Source of the DNA: Halosimplex salinum
GTDB taxonomy: Archaea; Halobacteriota; Halobacteria; Halobacteriales; Haloarculaceae
Assembly: GCF_003730195.1 (NCBI RefSeq)
Contig: NZ_QWGG01000002.1
Location: forward strand, 124,001 to 188,000
DNA: 64,000 nucleotides
Direction: 5' to 3'
Part shown: positions 51,675 through 60,967 of the stretch, in pieces
How the letters are laid out: every line of letters starts with the position of its first letter
Numbering within the stretch: the first letter of the stretch is position 1
The notes under the pieces: model-generated
The model's database searches: none
What the model was told of the DNA's origin: nothing
The model's input: only the letters and a program-made list of their open reading frames with translations
Translations under genes and position numbers: made by a program

Positions 51675-52886
51675 ATGATCGAACTCGCGGACGTGCTCGA
51701 CGCGCGCGAGCGGGTCGCCGAGACGGCCCGGCACACGCCGCTCGACTACTCGCACACGTTCTCGGCGATGACCGGCGCCGAGGTGCACCTGAAACTGGAG
51801 ACGTTCCAGCGGACCGGTTCGTTCAAGATCCGCGGCGCGACCAACAAGATCGCGACCCTCTCCGACGAGGAACAGGCGGCAGGCGTCGTCACGGCCTCCG
51901 CCGGCAACCACGCCCAGGGAGTCGCACTCGCCGCGACGCGCATCGGCGTCGATTCGAAGATCGTCATGCCCGAGCACGCCCCCGTCTCGAAGGTCAAGGC
52001 GACCCGTAACTACGGCGCCGAGGTCGTCCTCCACGGCGCCGACTACGACGACGCCGCCGAGAAGGCCCACCAGATCGAACGCGAGGAGGGCCGCGTGTAC
52101 GTCCACGCCTTCGACGACCCGATGGTGATGGCCGGCCAGGGCACCATCGGCCTCGAGATCCTCGAGGACATCCCGCCGGTCGAGACCGTCGTCGTCCCTA
52201 TCGGTGGCGGCGGCCTCATCAGCGGCATCGCCACCGCGGTCAAGGCGAAATCCCCGGACACCCGCGTCGTCGGCGTGCAGGCCGAAGGCGCCTCCAGCGT
52301 CGCCGACTCCCTCCAGAAAGGCCAGATCGTCGAGCGCGACTCCGTGGACACGATCGCCGACGGCATCGCCACCCGGAAGGTCGGGACGCGGACCTTCGAG
52401 GTGATCCGGGAACGGGTCGACGAGGTCGTCACCGTCTCGGACGACGAGATCGCCGTCGCGCTGACGACGCTGCTCGAACGCGGGAAGACCCTCGTCGAGG
52501 GCGCCGGCGCCGTCCCGCTCGCGGCCCTCCTCGAGGAGAAGTTCGACTTCGAGGCCGACGAGGTGATCGTGCCCGCGCTGTGTGGCGGAAACATCGACCT
52601 GAACGTCCTCACGACGGTGATCATGCGCGGTCTCGTCGAGACCGGGCGCTACCTGCGGATCCGGACGACGCTCAAGGACCGCCCGGGCCAGCTCGAGCGC
52701 CTCGTCGAGGTGATCAGCGACGCCCGCGCCAACATCCACGCCATCGAGCACGACCGCGCCGGCAAGGACATCGCGATGAACGCCGCAGAGGTCGAACTTG
52801 ACCTGGAGACGAAAGGACCGGACCACGCCGACGCGCTGTTGACGGCGCTCCGGGAGGAGGGCTACGAGGTCGACGTGCTGGTGTGA
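51675..52886 (+). CDS. ilvA: Threonine ammonia-lyase
   Basis: PLP enzyme that deaminates threonine to 2-oxobutanoate, leading to isoleucine, or in catabolism. The 403 residues include Lys51 in TGSFKIRGATNKIA (PLP site), a glycine loop GGGGLISGIATAV, and a C-terminal ACT domain (from about residue 330, IRTTLKDRPGQLERLVEVISDARANIHAIEHDR). The short form with one ACT domain resembles TdcB-plus-ACT enzymes of archaea. Regulation by isoleucine or other effectors cannot be read. Confidence 0.95.
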   Translation: MIELADVLDARERVAETARHTPLDYSHTFSAMTGAEVHLKLETFQRTGSFKIRGATNKIATLSDEEQAAGVVTASAGNHAQGVALAATRIGVDSKIVMPEHAPVSKVKATRNYGAEVVLHGADYDDAAEKAHQIEREEGRVYVHAFDDPMVMAGQGTIGLEILEDIPPVETVVVPIGGGGLISGIATAVKAKSPDTRVVGVQAEGASSVADSLQKGQIVERDSVDTIADGIATRKVGTRTFEVIRERVDEVVTVSDDEIAVALTTLLERGKTLVEGAGAVPLAALLEEKFDFEADEVIVPALCGGNIDLNVLTTVIMRGLVETGRYLRIRTTLKDRPGQLERLVEVISDARANIHAIEHDRAGKDIAMNAAEVELDLETKGPDHADALLTALREEGYEVDVLV

Positions 52887-52905
52887 GGCCGAGACCGGGG
52901 AGCGG

Positions 52906-53166
52906 TCACTCCGGCGCGTCGACCTCGTAGGCGACCGCGAAGCGAACGTCGCAGTTCGGGCACATGGTCGGCGACGACCCGTCGGCCGCTTCGACGGCGT
53001 CTGCGGCATCGGTGACGGCGTCGTCAGTGGCGACGGCCTCGTCGACGATCCGACTCCCGCTGGGAACCGGGACGCCGGTCGCTCGCCCGCACCGCGGACA
53101 CGACACGATCCGCCCGACGGTCGCCGTGTCGGGCCCCCACCGGTGACCGGACTCGGGTGCTGTCAT
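52906..53166 (-). CDS. Small zinc-ribbon protein
   Basis: An 86-residue protein with two CxxC pairs, CPRCG (about residue 23) and CPNC (about residue 69), separated by an Ala/Asp-rich helix-like spacer. The pairs could form one split zinc ribbon. Haloarchaea have many such proteins; they may bind nucleic acids or other proteins. It is convergent with ilvA. Function unknown. Confidence 0.75.
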   Translation of the reverse strand: MTAPESGHRWGPDTATVGRIVSCPRCGRATGVPVPSGSRIVDEAVATDDAVTDAADAVEAADGSSPTMCPNCDVRFAVAYEVDAPE

Positions 53167-53449
53167 ACTACCAGTACGTACACATCTATCTAAAAGAAAT
53201 GAATACCAAACACGTTTGGAATCGATCGTGTCGGGCGCGGCGGCTCCGGGCCGGTCGGAATCGAGGCGGCTCGGAGTCCCGTGTCGTCACAAGGGGCTCG
53301 GAGGGGTAACCATTCGTCATCGCCGCCGGGAGGAGAGTCGCCCCGCAGTCGTATGAATCTCCCGTCTCGGTCGGGCGACGGGCGGTGGGCCGCCCGAGAC
53401 CGTCCCGCCAGTGGCAAGCGTTTTTCCGCTCGCCCGCCTCGCCTCGGGT

Positions 53450-53695
53450 ATGGATTTCGATGCGTTCGAAGCACTCATCGAGGAGTCGATCGCCGACGCC
53501 GAGGCGACCGTCACCCGCGCCCGCGGCGCCGACGACGACGACCACCTCGCCGCCACCGTCGTCTCGCCCGCCTTCGCCGACGAGTCGCTCGTCGACCGCC
53601 ACCAGATGGTGTACGACGCGCTCGGCGACCACATGACCACCGACATCCACGCCTTAGAGGTCGAGACGTACACGCCCGAGGAACGCGAGGAGTAG
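53450..53695 (+). CDS. BolA family protein
   Basis: An 81-residue protein fitting the BolA fold (MDFDAFEALIEESIADAEATV, HLAATVVSPAFADESLVDRHQMVYDALGDHM, ending HALEVETYTP). In other organisms BolA works with monothiol glutaredoxins in Fe-S or iron handling; the glutaredoxin gene here is 20 kb away. Start ATG at 53450; a GTG at 53411 would add 13 residues. The region between 53167 and 53449 holds its promoter but no gene. Confidence 0.88.
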   Translation: MDFDAFEALIEESIADAEATVTRARGADDDDHLAATVVSPAFADESLVDRHQMVYDALGDHMTTDIHALEVETYTPEEREE

Positions 53696-53735
53696 ACTCC
53701 CTCGCCCGTACCGATCGGTCCGCGCCCTCGATCGA

Positions 53736-54908
53736 CTACAGCGGCGGATACTCCTCCAGCGCGTCCTCCAGCCGTTCCACTGCGTCGCGACAGGCCGCCA
53801 GTTCCTCGGCCACCTCACCGCTCGCCAGCCGGTCGCGTTCCGCCGCCCCGAGCTGTTCCCGGGCCTGCGCGCTGTCGCGGAGCCGCTCGTAGTCGGTCTC
53901 GCGGGGCAGGTCACGCACTCGTCGCAACGCCACCAGCACCTCGTCGCCGTCCTCGACGTGGTCGGCGAACCGGGCGACGACGCTCGTCAGCTCCCGGATC
54001 TGGTATCGCAGGGTCTCAGCGGCTGGCGGCGGCCAGCCGACGGTCAGTGGCTCCGCGTCGAGCCTGCGCAGGTAGGTCCGCCGGGTCGAGACGTTGCGCT
54101 TCAGCGCGTCCGGGTCGTTCACGTAGTGGTCGAGCTTCGACTTCGAGTAGTCGGCGTACTCCAGCAGTTGCCCCATCGGCTCCTCGCCGGCCTCGTGGGT
54201 CTCGACGTACGCGCGGAGGTCGTCGGGCGGCGACTCGAAGTCCACCAGCGGGAACGAGTCGGTCTTCGCGACGAATTCCAGGAGTTCGCGGGCGCTTGCC
54301 GAGGACCGGAACTCGGCGAACGCCTCCCGGACGCGGTCGTCGTACGTCTCGATGGGGTCGCGCAGGCGTTCGGTCGGGGCGTCGAGGTCCGCGTCGCCGA
54401 GGCGCTGGAGGTCCTCGCGGTCGGCGATGCGGTCTTCGAGCGCGTCGAGGCGGCGCTCGATGGCGAAGCGGGCGTCCGCGTAGCGCTGGCGGGCCTCGCG
54501 TCGCTCGTCGAGTCGGGCCGCGTCGTCGCGGACGGGGTCGAGCGCCGAGCGGACCTTCTCCCAGTCGGACTCGGTGAGTCGGCGCTGCTGGAGGAGGTCG
54601 TCGACCCGTTCGAACACGTCGCGGTGGCGCACGTCCTCGGGTAGTTCTTCGGTGATCGCGGCGATTCCGCTCTGGAACTCGATGAACGTCTTGAAGTCGC
54701 CGTCGCCGGTCACCTCCTCCTCGTAGCGGTCGAACAGGGTCGTGAGGTCGTCGTAGGTGTCGGCGACGGTTCGAAGCTCCGACTCGCCGACGGCGTCGAC
54801 GCGGTCGCGGGCGCGTTCGAGGGCCTCGCGAGCCGCGGAGAGTTCGGTCAGGAGGGTGTCGGCGGCGGCGCGGGGGTCGTCGGTCGCGGGGCGGGCGGCG
54901 TCGCTCAT
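53736..54908 (-). CDS. Haloarchaeal coiled-coil protein
   Basis: A 390-residue, highly charged, nearly all-helical protein with several heptad-like coiled-coil stretches (about residues 15-55, 115-175 and 340-385). No signal or membrane helix. A middle segment (TDSFPLVDFESPPDDLRAYVETHEAGEEPMGQLLEYADYSKSKLDHYV) is a conserved-looking module in haloarchaeal proteins of unknown function. Its stop codon is 8 bases from hisI on the same strand, so the two may be co-transcribed with hisI first. Confidence 0.8.
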   Translation of the reverse strand: MSDAARPATDDPRAAADTLLTELSAAREALERARDRVDAVGESELRTVADTYDDLTTLFDRYEEEVTGDGDFKTFIEFQSGIAAITEELPEDVRHRDVFERVDDLLQQRRLTESDWEKVRSALDPVRDDAARLDERREARQRYADARFAIERRLDALEDRIADREDLQRLGDADLDAPTERLRDPIETYDDRVREAFAEFRSSASARELLEFVAKTDSFPLVDFESPPDDLRAYVETHEAGEEPMGQLLEYADYSKSKLDHYVNDPDALKRNVSTRRTYLRRLDAEPLTVGWPPPAAETLRYQIRELTSVVARFADHVEDGDEVLVALRRVRDLPRETDYERLRDSAQAREQLGAAERDRLASGEVAEELAACRDAVERLEDALEEYPPL

Positions 54909-54915
54909 GGGCGGG

Positions 54916-55284
54916 TTACTCGTAGACCTCGTCGGGGTCGAACACCTGCTCGCCGACGACCTCGCCGTCGACGGTGCGGTGGAAACACGACTCGTAGCCG
55001 GTGTGGCAGGCGCCGCCCGTCTGGTCGACGAGATAGAGGAGCGCGTCGCCGTCGCAGTCGACGCGGACCTCCTCGACTTCCTGGACGTGCCCGCTCGTCC
55101 CGCCTTTCTTCCAGAGTTCGTCGCGACTGCGGGAGTAGTAGTGGGCCAGTCCGGTCTCGCGGGTGCGTTCGAGGGCCTCGCTGGTGACGTACGCGAGCAT
55201 GAGCACCTCGCCGGTGTCGGCGTCCTGGGCGACAGCGGGGATGCGCTCGTGCTCGTCGAACGCCAGATCCACCTCGTCGGTCAT
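54916..55284 (-). CDS. hisI: Phosphoribosyl-AMP cyclohydrolase
   Basis: Opens the adenine ring of phosphoribosyl-AMP, the third step of histidine synthesis. The 122-residue stand-alone enzyme has the metal motif [29 protein letters not shown] with zinc Cys residues and Asp-x-Asp-x-Asp for Mg, and [19 protein letters not shown] for substrate. The ATG at 55284 was chosen over upstream frames of low-complexity Arg/Ala. There is no fused HisE domain. Confidence 0.96.
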   Translation of the reverse strand: MTDEVDLAFDEHERIPAVAQDADTGEVLMLAYVTSEALERTRETGLAHYYSRSRDELWKKGGTSGHVQEVEEVRVDCDGDALLYLVDQTGGACHTGYESCFHRTVDGEVVGEQVFDPDEVYE

Positions 55285-55439
55285 ACCCGCAACTGGGTGG
55301 GTCCAGTGAATAGGTCTTTTGTCGTGCCGCGCCGCCGCGCCGCCTCGCCGCATCGCCGCCGCGCCGTCTCGCCGACGAACGCGCGGACCGATCCGACGGC
55401 CGCCCACACTTATGCCGACCGGCACACAACCTCCGGGCG

Positions 55440-55703
55440 ATGATCGGCTACCGGATCCAGCAGTTCCTCGCGGCCTGGCGCGAGGAGGGGCGGGCGATGC
55501 AGGCGTTCCTCCTCTGGAACGCCGGCAACACCGTCGTCGCGGTCGGCCTCCTCGTCGGCGCGTTCGCCCTGCTGGTCGTGACGAACGCCCCCGGCTTCCA
55601 GCGAGGCGTCCTGCTCGGCTACATCGTCGTCGCCGTCCTGTGGCTCGTCTCTATCTTCACTATCGGTCCGGCCTACGACCGGTTTGTGCCCCCCGAAGAG
55701 TAG
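55440..55703 (+). CDS. Small two-helix membrane protein
   Basis: An 87-residue protein with helices around residues 22-47 ([25 protein letters not shown]) and 55-78 ([21 protein letters not shown]). The N-terminal basic [18 protein letters not shown] would be cytoplasmic. CTTATG 28-33 bases before the ATG is a likely TATA element. It resembles small haloarchaeal conserved membrane proteins; role unknown. Confidence 0.72.
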   Translation: MIGYRIQQFLAAWREEGRAMQAFLLWNAGNTVVAVGLLVGAFALLVVTNAPGFQRGVLLGYIVVAVLWLVSIFTIGPAYDRFVPPEE

Positions 55704-55795
55704 CGAGACGCGAACGGAGTGAGCGCCTCGGAAATGCGAACGGGGAGCGAAGCGACCCGTGAGAAGTAGCGTCCGAGGGTCAGCGAGCACCGCGT

Positions 55796-56899
55796 TCAGA
55801 CGAACAGAGAGACGAGTTCGAAGAACAGGTCGCCGTAGATCAGGCTGACGAGCAGCGCGACGAACATCGGGACGATGAACGGCATCCCCGGAGAGATCCA
55901 CACTTCCTCCTCGACGACGAGCACGTCGAGTCCGTCGCGTAGCCCCTCGGCGGTCGTCCCGTAGGCCGACCCCTCGATGTCGTCGAGGAACGCCTCGGCG
56001 CCCCAGGGGTCGTCGAACGCCGGTTCGTCCGCGGCGTCGTCGTCTCCGTCCGCGGGACCGGTGTTCGCTCCGTCCGTCGCGTCCTCCGCAGGGTCCACCG
56101 GTTCCCCGCCGTCGGTCGCCACGTCGGCGCCGCCGCTCTCGACCGGGCCGCCGCTGTCGGGGATGGACCCGTCGCCGGGCGGGTTGGGTTCGTCGGGGAG
56201 GGTGGCGGGGTCGCGGTAGCGGTCGGGGTCCTCGCGGAGGGCGGCGAGCGTCGTCCCGCGCCAGCGCAGGTACATGCGGAGGGCGTCCAGGTCGAGGCCG
56301 CGGCGGGTGAACCCCTCGGGCGTCTGGAGCAGGGAGCCGTAGGCCTCGACGACCGCGGCGGCCGGGATCGGTTTGCCGATGAACATGATCGGCGCGCGGT
56401 GGCCAGTGAGCGCGTTGCGGAGCGTGACGAAGACGGGGTAGGCCGCGCCGACGAGCACCGTGTTCGAGAGGATCGTCAGCGAGAACACGCCGACGGTCGT
56501 GCGAGTCAGCGGCAGCGCCGTGTTCGGGAGGATGTACGCCGGGAACGTCGGGAAGAGGACGGCGAGGACGATCAGCGCCTTCGCGTCGGCGCCGCCGAAG
56601 CCGCCGAACCAGTAGAACAGGTAGCCGATCGAGCCGACGAGCCCGAGTGACATGGCGACGCGGAGGAAAAAGCGCTCCTGTGCGGCGATACCGCCGACGG
56701 CGGCGCCGGTCGAGTAGCGGTACACCTCCCAGGAGAGCAAGACGATCCCGAGGAGGGCGAGCGGGAGCCACGTCCGGTTGGGCACTCGTCGCGTGCGGAT
56801 ATCGCGGTAGGCGGCCCATCCGAAGACTGGGACGGCGACCAGTCGGAGCAGGTCCGGGGCCGGCGTGCTCGTCAGGAACGTCTCCAGCCAGTCGATCAC
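55796..56899 (-). CDS. pibD: Preflagellin/prepilin peptidase PibD
   Basis: Aspartic membrane peptidase that cleaves signal peptides of type IV pilins and archaellins. The active-site Asp residues are Asp33 in [13 protein letters not shown] and Asp105 in FGGADAKAL (GxGD-like, here GGAD). The 367 residues are long for the family, with a Pro/Asp/Gly-rich disordered insert (about 225-300) on one side of the membrane before a final helix (about 338-362). It has no pilin genes next to it. Confidence 0.92.
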   Translation of the reverse strand: MIDWLETFLTSTPAPDLLRLVAVPVFGWAAYRDIRTRRVPNRTWLPLALLGIVLLSWEVYRYSTGAAVGGIAAQERFFLRVAMSLGLVGSIGYLFYWFGGFGGADAKALIVLAVLFPTFPAYILPNTALPLTRTTVGVFSLTILSNTVLVGAAYPVFVTLRNALTGHRAPIMFIGKPIPAAAVVEAYGSLLQTPEGFTRRGLDLDALRMYLRWRGTTLAALREDPDRYRDPATLPDEPNPPGDGSIPDSGGPVESGGADVATDGGEPVDPAEDATDGANTGPADGDDDAADEPAFDDPWGAEAFLDDIEGSAYGTTAEGLRDGLDVLVVEEEVWISPGMPFIVPMFVALLVSLIYGDLFFELVSLFV

Positions 56900-57071
56900 G
56901 AGCGAAAGAGCGCGATGGAGGGAGTTAGTGGTTTCGGCGAGAAGCGAGCGGGGCGGTCGGGCCGGCGGTCACCGGGTCGACGACTGCCGGGGGGCGCTGT
57001 CGCTCGCGAGAGGGCGGAAAGTCGGGACGGGTCCCGATAGTCGAATAGTACGACCGCGTCGGTGTGACGCG

Positions 57072-57461
57072 TTATATAACGCGGTTCTGCAGGTAGTCGA
57101 GGTGCTTGGCGTTGTAGACGATCTTGACTTCGTCCTCCGCCGCGCTGCCGATGCAGGTCAGGCGGACGTTCTTCTCCTCGACCTCCTCGTCGGAGAGGAT
57201 CTGCTGCATGTCCATGTCGATCTCGCCGTCGACGACGATGGCGGCGCAGTTGGCACACGCACCGGCGCGACACGAGAAGGGCCAGTCGTAGCCCTGGGCC
57301 TCGGCGGCCTCGAGGATGTACTCGCCTTCGTTGACCTCCAGCGTGCCGTAGTCCTCGTCGGAGAGGTCGGCGTCGGCGGCCTTGTCGAAGGTCGCGTCGT
57401 CGTACATGTCCCAACCCTGGTCGTCCAGTACTTCGTAATTCAGGTACTCTACGGTGGGCAT
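57072..57461 (-). CDS. fer: 2Fe-2S ferredoxin
   Basis: A 129-residue halophilic plant-type ferredoxin. Cluster ligands: Cys64, Cys69, Cys72 and Cys103, in CRAGACANC and LTC. The acidic N-terminal insertion after strand 1 ([24 protein letters not shown]) is the haloarchaeal hyperacidic domain. It carries electrons for oxoacid:ferredoxin oxidoreductases and other soluble redox enzymes in the cytoplasm. The ATG at 57461 gives the mature N-terminus [10 protein letters not shown] after Met removal; a GTG one codon earlier is less likely. Confidence 0.97.
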   Translation of the reverse strand: MPTVEYLNYEVLDDQGWDMYDDATFDKAADADLSDEDYGTLEVNEGEYILEAAEAQGYDWPFSCRAGACANCAAIVVDGEIDMDMQQILSDEEVEEKNVRLTCIGSAAEDEVKIVYNAKHLDYLQNRVI

Positions 57462-57627
57462 CACTTGCGAGGTTCGCCTTCCTGACTGTTAGACCTTGCT
57501 GTTTCCGTTACCACCGCTCGGCGTGAAACGCGTGATCTCCTAGCCGAGATCCGGTCTCGGTGGACGTACGTCCGCACACGTTCGGGGACTCGATCACAGA
57601 CGGAGCGGACCCGGGCGGGTGCGCTGA

Positions 57628-58827
57628 TCACAGCGGGACGAACCTGAACAGGAGGAACGACGCGACGGTCGCGATCGCGGGGACGACGTTCTGGAGGAAG
57701 ATGACGCGCGCGGTCGTCTCCGGTTCGAACAGGTCGGCGGCACGCGGGATGTCGTCGCTCTCCTCGTCGCCGATGTCCGGGGAGTCGATCGGGTCCGGCG
57801 TTCCGCCCTCGCCGCCGACCGTCGTCTCGTCGGGCGCGTCGGCGGCCAGCGCGCCGACCGACACCTCCGGCGCGTCGCCCTGCCGGGCGTCCGAGAGCGT
57901 GACCGTCCGCGTCGCGCGGCCCCAGCCCAGCCCGACGATGCTCATCGTCGCGATGATGACGAAGCTCGCGGGCACGCCCAGCGCCGAGAGGCCGGTGACG
58001 ATCGTCGAACTGACGGCGGCGACGACCAGCGCGGCCAGCAGCGGGAGTTCGGTGAGGTCGTTGCCGACGGTGTCCATCGTCCGCCGGGCGATCGTGAACG
58101 CGCCCAGCCCGATGGCGCCGCCGCCCAGCAGGAGCGCGGGGTTCATCCCCAGCGAGTCGCTGCCGACCAGCGGCGCGACGGCGTTGGCGACGTTCGACGC
58201 GCCCGCGGAGAACGCCATGTAACAGCCGATCCCGACGACCGAGAGCGTCCCGACGAGCTCTCGACGGGTCGTGTTCGGGCCGAGCGTCGGTCGGGGGACC
58301 GCCCCGGAGCGGTCGAGGACGAGCAGGGACCCCTCGGTCTGGGTGACCGCGAACCACTCGACCAGTCGCGGGTAGTAGTAGCGGCCGACGACCGCGCTGA
58401 CCCAGAACGCGAGGACGGGCGAGACGAGCCACCAGGTGACGATCTGGCCCATCTCCGCCCAGTTGAGCGTCCCGCGGGCCAGCCCGAGTCCCGCCATCGA
58501 CCCGACGGCCGTCATCGACGTCGAGGCCGGGACCCCCGCGATGTTCGAGAGGAAGAGCGCGAGTCCGATGAAGAAGAGGACGCCGATGCTGATCTCCAGC
58601 GTGAACGTCGTCGTGACGATGTCGCTCCCGAGCGTGTCGACGACCTCTCGCCCGACCGTCCAGCCGCCCAGCAGCGCGAATATCGTCATCAGCGCCGCCG
58701 CCGTGACCTTCGAGATTGTGTCGCTCCCGACCGCCGGCCCGAAGGCAACGCCCGTCGAGGAGCCCCCGATGTTGAACCCGACGAAGACGGCGACGAACAG
58801 GCCAACGAGGAGGAGCGCTTCGACCAT
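57628..58827 (-). CDS. PitA-type inorganic phosphate transporter
   Basis: A 399-residue PiT-family carrier (phosphate:cation symport). The duplicated signature is visible: GFNIGGSSTGVAFGPAVGSDTISK near the N-terminus and FSAGASNVANAVAPLVGSDS in the second half, with about ten helices. A hydrophilic acidic loop (about 305-365) precedes the last helix. The protein could also move sulfate in some relatives. The ATG at 58827 was chosen; the longer frame continues through the divergent hisA promoter and is not coding. Confidence 0.88.
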   Translation of the reverse strand: MVEALLLVGLFVAVFVGFNIGGSSTGVAFGPAVGSDTISKVTAAALMTIFALLGGWTVGREVVDTLGSDIVTTTFTLEISIGVLFFIGLALFLSNIAGVPASTSMTAVGSMAGLGLARGTLNWAEMGQIVTWWLVSPVLAFWVSAVVGRYYYPRLVEWFAVTQTEGSLLVLDRSGAVPRPTLGPNTTRRELVGTLSVVGIGCYMAFSAGASNVANAVAPLVGSDSLGMNPALLLGGGAIGLGAFTIARRTMDTVGNDLTELPLLAALVVAAVSSTIVTGLSALGVPASFVIIATMSIVGLGWGRATRTVTLSDARQGDAPEVSVGALAADAPDETTVGGEGGTPDPIDSPDIGDEESDDIPRAADLFEPETTARVIFLQNVVPAIATVASFLLFRFVPL

Positions 58828-58998
58828 ACCGGTGTCTCGACCACCGATACGTAAAATGTACCGACAGCGGCAGGGGCGTGAGCGTCGTCTGCCGTCTCGG
58901 TATCGATCGGACGACGAGGCTGTCCCGGAAACGGGGAGGCGGCGGGCGGTTCTCGACCGATCGACACGCTTTCCGCCCCCGCTCGCGCATCGGCGGGT

Positions 58999-59718
58999 AT
59001 GTTCTCCGAGTTCGAAGTCGTGCCCGCCGTCGACGTACAGGACGGGCAGGTCGTCCAACTGGTCGGCGGCGAGCGCGGCACCGGCAAACAGTACGGCGAT
59101 CCGGTCGAGGCCGCAGCGCGCTGGGTCGAACAGGGCGCGCGCACGCTCCATCTCGTCGACCTCGACGGGGCGTTCGAGGGCGAGCGAGCCAACGCCGACG
59201 CCATCGAAGCCGTCGTCGAGAGCGTCGACGTGGACACGCAACTCGGCGGCGGCATCCGCACCGTCGCGGACGCGACCGCGCTCCTCGACGCGGGACTCGA
59301 CCGCGTCATCCTCGGCACGGCCGCCGTCGAGAACCCCGACATCGTCGCCGAGATCAGCGAGGAGTACCCCGGAACCGTCCTCGTGAGCCTCGACGCGAAA
59401 GACGGCGAGGTCGTCGTCTCCGGGTGGACCGAGGGCACCGGGCTCGACCCCGCCGAGGCCGCCGAACGCTACGAGGAACTCGGTGCGGGCGGGATCCTCT
59501 TCACCGACGTGGACGTCGAGGGCCAACTGGAGGGAGTCCGAACCGACCCCGTCGAGCGGGTCGTCGACGCCGTCGACATCCCTGTGGTCGCCAGCGGGGG
59601 CGTGGCGACGCTGGACGACGTGCGCGCCCTGAAGGCGGCCGGCGCCAGCGCCGTCGTCGTCGGGAGCGCCCTCTACGAGGGCGAGTTCACGCTCGAAGAA
59701 GCGATCGAGGCCGTCTGA
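58999..59718 (+). CDS. hisA: Phosphoribosylformimino-AICAR-P isomerase (HisA)
   Basis: Amadori isomerase in histidine synthesis with a (beta/alpha)8 barrel of 239 residues. Key features: VPAVDVQDGQVVQL with the catalytic Asp, THLHLVDLDGAFEG-like strand two (RTLHLVDLDGAFEG), and phosphate-binding loops LGGGIRTV and ASGGVATLDDV. hisB lies 4.1 kb downstream on the same strand, with unrelated genes between. Confidence 0.97.
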   Translation: MFSEFEVVPAVDVQDGQVVQLVGGERGTGKQYGDPVEAAARWVEQGARTLHLVDLDGAFEGERANADAIEAVVESVDVDTQLGGGIRTVADATALLDAGLDRVILGTAAVENPDIVAEISEEYPGTVLVSLDAKDGEVVVSGWTEGTGLDPAEAAERYEELGAGGILFTDVDVEGQLEGVRTDPVERVVDAVDIPVVASGGVATLDDVRALKAAGASAVVVGSALYEGEFTLEEAIEAV

Positions 59719-59737
59719 GCGCGTCCTCCTACCCGAC

Positions 59738-60535
59738 TCAGCACCCGCCCAACCGGCTCGCGTCCGGATCGTGGAGGTTCCCGTCGAGGTACTCCCAGTC
59801 GTCGAAGTCGCCGGGGCCGTTCGACCCGTTCGAGAAGTCGAGCGCGTCCGTCTGTCGGGCGACCTCCCCGTTCATGACGCTCGGGTACTGCTCGATCGGC
59901 GTGTCCCAGCTGTCGATCCCGGCGAAGACATCCGGCGTCAGCCCCAGCGAGTGCCCCAGTTCGTGGGCGAACAGCTGGGTCGTGAACCGCTCGGACCGGT
60001 CGGGAACACCGCTCTGGACGACCAGCGTTCCGTTCTCTCCGTGTCCGAGGGCGTCCCCGCGGATCTCGTCCACGAACAGCGCGTAGTGTGACCCGCGACC
60101 GTCGTTGTCGAAGTGTCGCGCCGCGTAGTCGGAGTGGTTCTCGACGGGCAGCGGCCGCTCGCGAGCCGGGAGCGCGTCGTCGAACGCGAGATGCAGGGCG
60201 ACCCCCGTCTCGCCGGCCGGGTTGTGGACCGGCGCCCCGTCGTAGACCGCACGCAGGCGGTCGAGGTCTTCCGGGTCGGGTTTCGCACCGGTCGTCCAGT
60301 CGATCTCGACGAACACGTCCATCCGGCCCGGGTCGGCCCCATCCAGCGCGTGCTCCTGACACGCCGCGAGCCCGTCCCCGTCGAGGTCCGACGTCGGAGG
60401 GTACGGCGGTTCGATCACCGTCCTGGCTGGGGTGTCGATCGGCGTGGATCCGGTCCCGACGGCCTGACACCCGGCGAGGAGGACGAGCGCGACCAGGAGG
60501 ACGTGGCGGATCGACGACACGGGTTCCACGCACAT
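59738..60535 (-). CDS. Metzincin-like metalloprotease lipoprotein
   Basis: A 265-residue exported protein with a signal peptide ending in lipobox LLAGC (Cys23). Near the N-terminus of the mature part is a DLDGDGL calcium-type motif. The zinc motif is HELGHSLGL (His191, Glu192, His195) and Met221 in QYPSVM could be the Met-turn. The third metzincin ligand should be at the eleventh position of the motif; here that is Pro201 with Asp202 next to it, so it may be a snapalysin-like Asp site with a one-residue shift. Substrates unknown. Confidence 0.82.
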   Translation of the reverse strand: MCVEPVSSIRHVLLVALVLLAGCQAVGTGSTPIDTPARTVIEPPYPPTSDLDGDGLAACQEHALDGADPGRMDVFVEIDWTTGAKPDPEDLDRLRAVYDGAPVHNPAGETGVALHLAFDDALPARERPLPVENHSDYAARHFDNDGRGSHYALFVDEIRGDALGHGENGTLVVQSGVPDRSERFTTQLFAHELGHSLGLTPDVFAGIDSWDTPIEQYPSVMNGEVARQTDALDFSNGSNGPGDFDDWEYLDGNLHDPDASRLGGC

Positions 60536-60694
60536 GTCCCATCTCCGTTGACAAGTGCACTGTGGTGCCGATACGCGCAGGATACCATCAGGTAGGGTAC
60601 GTATACCGACCGGGTACGGGCGGTTTTCGGATTCCTGCGAACCGGATACTCACGAAAAGTGAACCACTATACCGGGAGCGCGGAGTGGACGCCC

Positions 60695-60961
60695 ATGGGC
60701 CTGAAGCAGATCGCATCGCTGGACACCGATTTCGCCGACCAACTCGCCGGCGTCGCGGGGCTGGGGTGGACCACCTCGACGCTCGGATTTCTCGGGACCG
60801 TCCTCGGATACGGGAACAGTGTCGTGAGTCGACTCGTGACCGAACCGAGTTCCCTGCTGTACGTCGGATTCGTCTGCTTTCTCGCGACGCTCGGGCTGGA
60901 CCGAGTCGCCAAGCGAGCGACGGAGGACGAAACGGAGGACGAGCGCGACGCGGCCGCCTGA
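60695..60961 (+). CDS. Small membrane protein
   Basis: An 88-residue protein with two hydrophobic stretches (about 18-40, AGVAGLGWTTSTLGFLGTVLGYG, and 52-70, LLYVGFVCFLATLGL) and a highly charged acidic/basic C-terminus. The ATG at 60695 was chosen because a CTATACC element at 60667-60673 has leaderless spacing; the GTG at 60659 would lie before that element. No recognised family. Confidence 0.68.
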   Translation: MGLKQIASLDTDFADQLAGVAGLGWTTSTLGFLGTVLGYGNSVVSRLVTEPSSLLYVGFVCFLATLGLDRVAKRATEDETEDERDAAA

Positions 60962-60967
60962 GGAGCG

